This document shows positions 60,842 to 64,000 of a stretch of DNA of 64,000 nucleotides, one piece after another. Source of the DNA: Galdieria sulphuraria (lineage: Eukaryota > Rhodophyta > Bangiophyceae > Galdieriales > Galdieriaceae). Below the pieces are notes generated by a model, which saw nothing but the letters and a program-made list of their open reading frames with translations, was not told where the DNA came from and did no database searches. Within the stretch, counting starts at the first letter, position 1; every line of letters begins with the position of its first letter. The DNA is taken from NCBI RefSeq assembly GCF_000341285.1, contig NW_005178435.1, positions 69,501-133,500 of the forward strand, given 5' to 3'. Both the position numbers and the translations under genes were made by a program.

Positions 60842-62308
60842 ATGCAGCAAACCAAACGTGCAACTGTGCAAAACAAGTGACTTGCTCTGGTTGGGTAATG
60901 TCGTATATTATTATTCATATTAATATTATTCTATAGCAAGGACTCTTACTCTTACCTTTCTAGTTGCTGTTTCTAATTTGTTCCTTCTCTGTTGGTGCTC
61001 ACTTTGGAAAACACTCACTGAGTGGCTTGATTGCCCCTGTTTTAAGTTCTTTGGGCATCAGCACTCAACAGTATGGTTGGTTGTATTCTGTACAAGATTT
61101 CCCTGGAATATTTCTGCCTCTGTTAAGTGGTTACATTTCCTTGTTCTTGGACCCTGCAATTGCTGTATTCTTATTTGCTACTCTCATATTTGTAGGTCAG
61201 ACGTTGTGCATAATTGGAATTGATTTCAAGTCGTTCGTTCTTACGTTGATAGGAAAGGCTTTGTTTGGAATGGGAGATGGCGCGCTGACAGTGGTACAAG
61301 GTGTCGTCATTGCTCAACACTTCAAGAAAACCGTTTGCTATGAAGAACGTGTGATACCGATTGGATTGGGTACAGCTTATGGTACTATGATTGCAACCAG
61401 CAGAATCACCACCATGTCTTCCGTTTCAGTTCCTCCGTTTATTGCTCAGCACAAGAATTGGGGTGGTTATTCCATGGCGTTATGGTTATCTGTTGGTGTA
61501 TCTGGTTTTAGTGTGTTGTGTACCTTTGTTTATATGATTTTGGAACGAGGACATTGTTTTGCATTGCATCGCGAGAAGATAACTCCATTACCATTTTGCA
61601 AAACTGCCTTTTCTTCCCATGTTGTATATGTTGTATTGATATGGATGTTCGTATCCAGCTCATTGTTTGGATTTCTTCATTTCTCTTCAGATATATTTGT
61701 TTCCGAGTTTCATGTTTCTATCAGCATTGCAGCGTTTTTGAACGCAATCATTGCATTTTGTGCTTGTGTTTTGTCACCTTTGCTTGGTCAAATACAGGAT
61801 CGTTTAGAACGTCCGAAACTATTTTTGTTTTTCAGTTGCTTACTTTTATGTCTTGCGATGACCTTGTTTTGGTGGTTGTTGTATTCCCAAGTGTTTCATA
61901 GTTTAGCAGTCTTCTGGGTTCTATTGTTTCCTTGTTTATGTTTAGGTATTGCATTTGCTTTGGGACCTGTGTTATTGCTATCTTGTTTGGTATCCTTTAC
62001 GAATCAGCAGGTATGGATATCCATTGTTGTTTTGTTTTTTATATCAACTTAATGGAATAAGGAACGTGGTTGGGTACTTGGCGTATACAAAGCGATGGAA
62101 AATGTGGGACTCTTAATCACTCAACCATGGGTAAGCAAGGAAACATTTTGTCTCTTAATGGAAAACTGACTTTTGTCAGTTGGGCTATGTAAGAGATAGG
62201 AATGGTACTTATGTATTTTCTTTGTTTATTTTTGTTGGATATTCGTTGATAAGTGTGGTGTTATCATACCAGTTGTTGAAGATACCACATGGACCTGAGC
62301 ATTTGTGA
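60842..62308 (+). CDS. MFS transporter, MFSD1-like
   Basis: Twelve-helix major facilitator protein. The first full segment is LLFLICSFSVGAHFGKHSL, then QQYGWLYSVQDFPGIFLPLL, GKALFGMGDGALTVVQGVV, WGGYSMALWLSVGVSGFS and GQIQDRLERPKLFLF. This resembles the MFSD1 group of lysosomal or organelle MFS proteins. The long exon ends SFTNQQ; two more exons give ERGWVLGVYKAMENVGLLI and GYVRDRNGTYVFSLF, stopping at 62308. The first exon is uncertain: an ATG at 60842 with donor at GTGCAAAAC gives MQQTKRAT before the first helix. It lies only 53 bp after the HECT gene. Confidence 0.82.
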
Positions 62309-62533
62309 CAAAAACCTATGATATTGGATCATCACCATTCTTGGAAACAGCTGTTTGTTTAGTAGAAGATGCATAAATGAAATAGCCAGCACATCTCCGA
62401 GGGAATGAAATGAATCCTTTTTGAATCCAAAAAAAAGTGATTGTTGAGGGTTTGTTCATTTTGGGCGCAAAAAACATTTTGAACTTGAGTTGGATATGAA
62501 ACGAGTGATATCACCACAATAAAGCAACCACCC

Positions 62534-64000
62534 ATGACAAACTATGACCTAGAAAGCGACCCCAAAGGGAGATTTGGTAGAGTATGTTGTTTACGCTGTT
62601 GATATTTCAACGAATGGCTGAGCTCTTTCGGTTAGTCTAACAAAGTGGTTCAAACTATTGTATGGGGTGCCGTCTATGAAGCAATAGAGTACAATACCAA
62701 CCAACTCGTGTGCTGGTACAAAGTCAAAATACATCAAAACTTGTACAAAAAGCTGGAAAAAGTTATCCAGCCTTTTTTAAAAGCCAAACACCCTTCCTTA
62801 CTTTTTATCTATGCCTTATGGGAGTCCACCACCCAGCAACATGAAAAGAATATGCTTGGTATCGATTTCATCACGCAAGCTACGAGCAAAATCACTTTGA
62901 AAGAATATCTAACAGCATTGAGACCACTGAAATTGGACGACTTGTTACTGTGGTCTTTTCAAATCGCCAGTGCTCTCAACTTTTTGCATTCCCAAGATGA
63001 TGCTATCGTACATGGAAATGTGAGACCGGAAAATATTTTTTTCTCAATCGACATGCAACAGGTAATGTTGGGTGACTTGCTGTCTTCTTGGCTTTTGAGA
63101 GAGGTGACGGGGCCAATAAGGAGACAAACGAATGGCAGCATCGCTTTTGAGCAGCAGTCTTTTGTGATTTCCGAAGAATTGGGACAAGTCTGGGATGAAA
63201 AAGATGATGTTTTTGCTTTTGGACTGTGTCTATTCGAAATGGCATCTTCCATAGAGTCAAAAAAAGTGAACAACGTCGAAATCAAAGAACGCCATTATTT
63301 AGAAGACTTGGATGCAAGCGACTCTATAAAGGACCATCTAAAGAGGCTCATCAAAAGTTGTTTGGGACCCAAGGAAGTGAGACCTACAGCTAATGAAATT
63401 GTGAATGATTCATTATTTTATTATCAGAGACGGGATAAAAAAACTATGGGTCACTCAAATAGTGTGACCACTTGCATGTCGCCGGAACAAAGCGTCACAG
63501 ATATATCGCCCATGGCCTCTTCGAAGCTTCAAGCACATGAAATCGTCGGTTCCCCTTATCATCCTTTCACAGATGTCGGTGCTCCTCGTAGTTTTGCCAT
63601 TCAAAGAGATTCGCCATCCGGAATTCCAAGATGTTTGGTGGTGCAAAATCAAACCAAAGAACCCACTAAAGCAGTTGGTGATGCGCAGATAGAAGTATTG
63701 GCGAGTCCAGAGTCGAAGTACAACAATTGTGTTCGACTTAGTATTCAGATACCTATTGAAGGTTCTTTTAAACGAATAGAGTTCAATTTTGATCCTTTAC
63801 TGGACTCTCCAGAATCGTTGGCTGAAGAGATGGTGATAGAGCTGAACCTTCATGCATTACAATTTGATGTCATTAAACAGGATATTGAGAAACATTTACA
63901 GAGAATTTTAGGCACGTTTCCTACTACTAGTACTACAAATAGTAGTTTGGATGACTGTCAAGTGCAACAGCAATCTAACCATCTAGAAAGCCTCGGCGAG
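62534..64000 (+). CDS. WNK-like protein kinase homologue, catalytically degenerate, 3' end cut
   Basis: Exon 1 (62534-62581) reads MTNYDLESDPKGRFGR. A 54-nt intron leads to SNKVVQTIVWGAVYEAIEYN, which follows the WNK start (DPxGRYxRxNEVLGxGAxKxVYxAFD). The expected catalytic loop HRDxKxxN is HGNVRPEN, and the DFG is replaced within MLGDLLSS, so ATP phosphotransfer is unlikely. After the kinase-like lobe comes a Ser-rich linker. A PF2/CCT-like (OSR1-C) domain then appears: FKRIEFNFDPLLDSPESLAE followed by EMVIELNLHALQF, as in WNKs. The protein runs off the window at 64000. It has no ATG in its long exon, so an ORF search misses it. Confidence 0.8.

Overview
This is nuclear DNA of a compact, AT-rich eukaryote with short spliceosomal introns (mostly 44-60 nt, GT...AG). 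Nuclear cytochrome c6, a cyanobacterial-type LdpA protein with a transit-like leader, a plastid-type thioredoxin and a tRNA gene broken by ectopic introns together point to a cyanidiophycean red alga. Intron richness fits Galdieria better than the intron-poor Cyanidioschyzon. This assignment is inference from content; no species marker was read. About 37 protein genes and one tRNA gene were found, with no transposons, viral relics, rRNA or CRISPR.

Layout. 1-7.5 kb: PP2A B55 subunit (5' cut), COX17, methylthioribose-1-phosphate isomerase, dolichyl-diphosphatase and a SERCA-type Ca2+ pump. 7.7-12.5 kb: SPINDLY-type O-glycosyltransferase and a small membrane protein. 12.6-20.1 kb: a 2,483-residue protein joining a B-box zinc finger, a large GTPase domain, Cys/His-rich modules and a VWA-like domain. 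20.9-28 kb: an MFS transporter, a secreted protein built from two blocks of 14-residue Cys repeats, ALG10 and an organellar release factor. 28.4-34.1 kb: an NT-C2 coiled-coil protein, tRNA-Pro(AGG) with introns in the D-loop and T-loop, LdpA, a HAD phosphatase and an NmrA-like protein. 34.4-43.5 kb: an EF-hand/kinase protein, a PPPDE (DeSI) protease, a Tim17-like protein, plastid thioredoxin and a SAPS-family PP6 regulatory subunit. 44.3-49.6 kb: LETM1, a twin CX9C protein and tRNA-splicing endonuclease subunit SEN54. 49.8-57 kb: a very tight cluster of MATE transporter, EMC7, TRAPPC5, MRM2, TSR2, cytochrome c6, Mpv17 and a glyoxalase. 57.1-64 kb: an RCC1-HECT ubiquitin ligase, a second MFS transporter and a WNK-like pseudokinase running off the end.

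Themes. Two genes act in the dolichol/N-glycan pathway (DOLPP1, ALG10), three in early secretory or ER membrane biology (TRAPPC5, EMC7, SERCA) and several in mitochondria (COX17, LETM1, MRM2, the CX9C protein, perhaps the Tim17-like and Mpv17-like proteins). The disrupted tRNA gene and SEN54, a subunit of the enzyme expected to excise tRNA introns, both lie in this window. Spacing is extreme in places: the TRAPPC5 stop and EMC7 start codons abut, and the EMC7 and MATE stop codons lie three bases apart on opposite strands.

Splice sites were inferred by eye from reading-frame continuity, conserved protein motifs and GT/AG ends. Where a join could not be settled, the entry says so.
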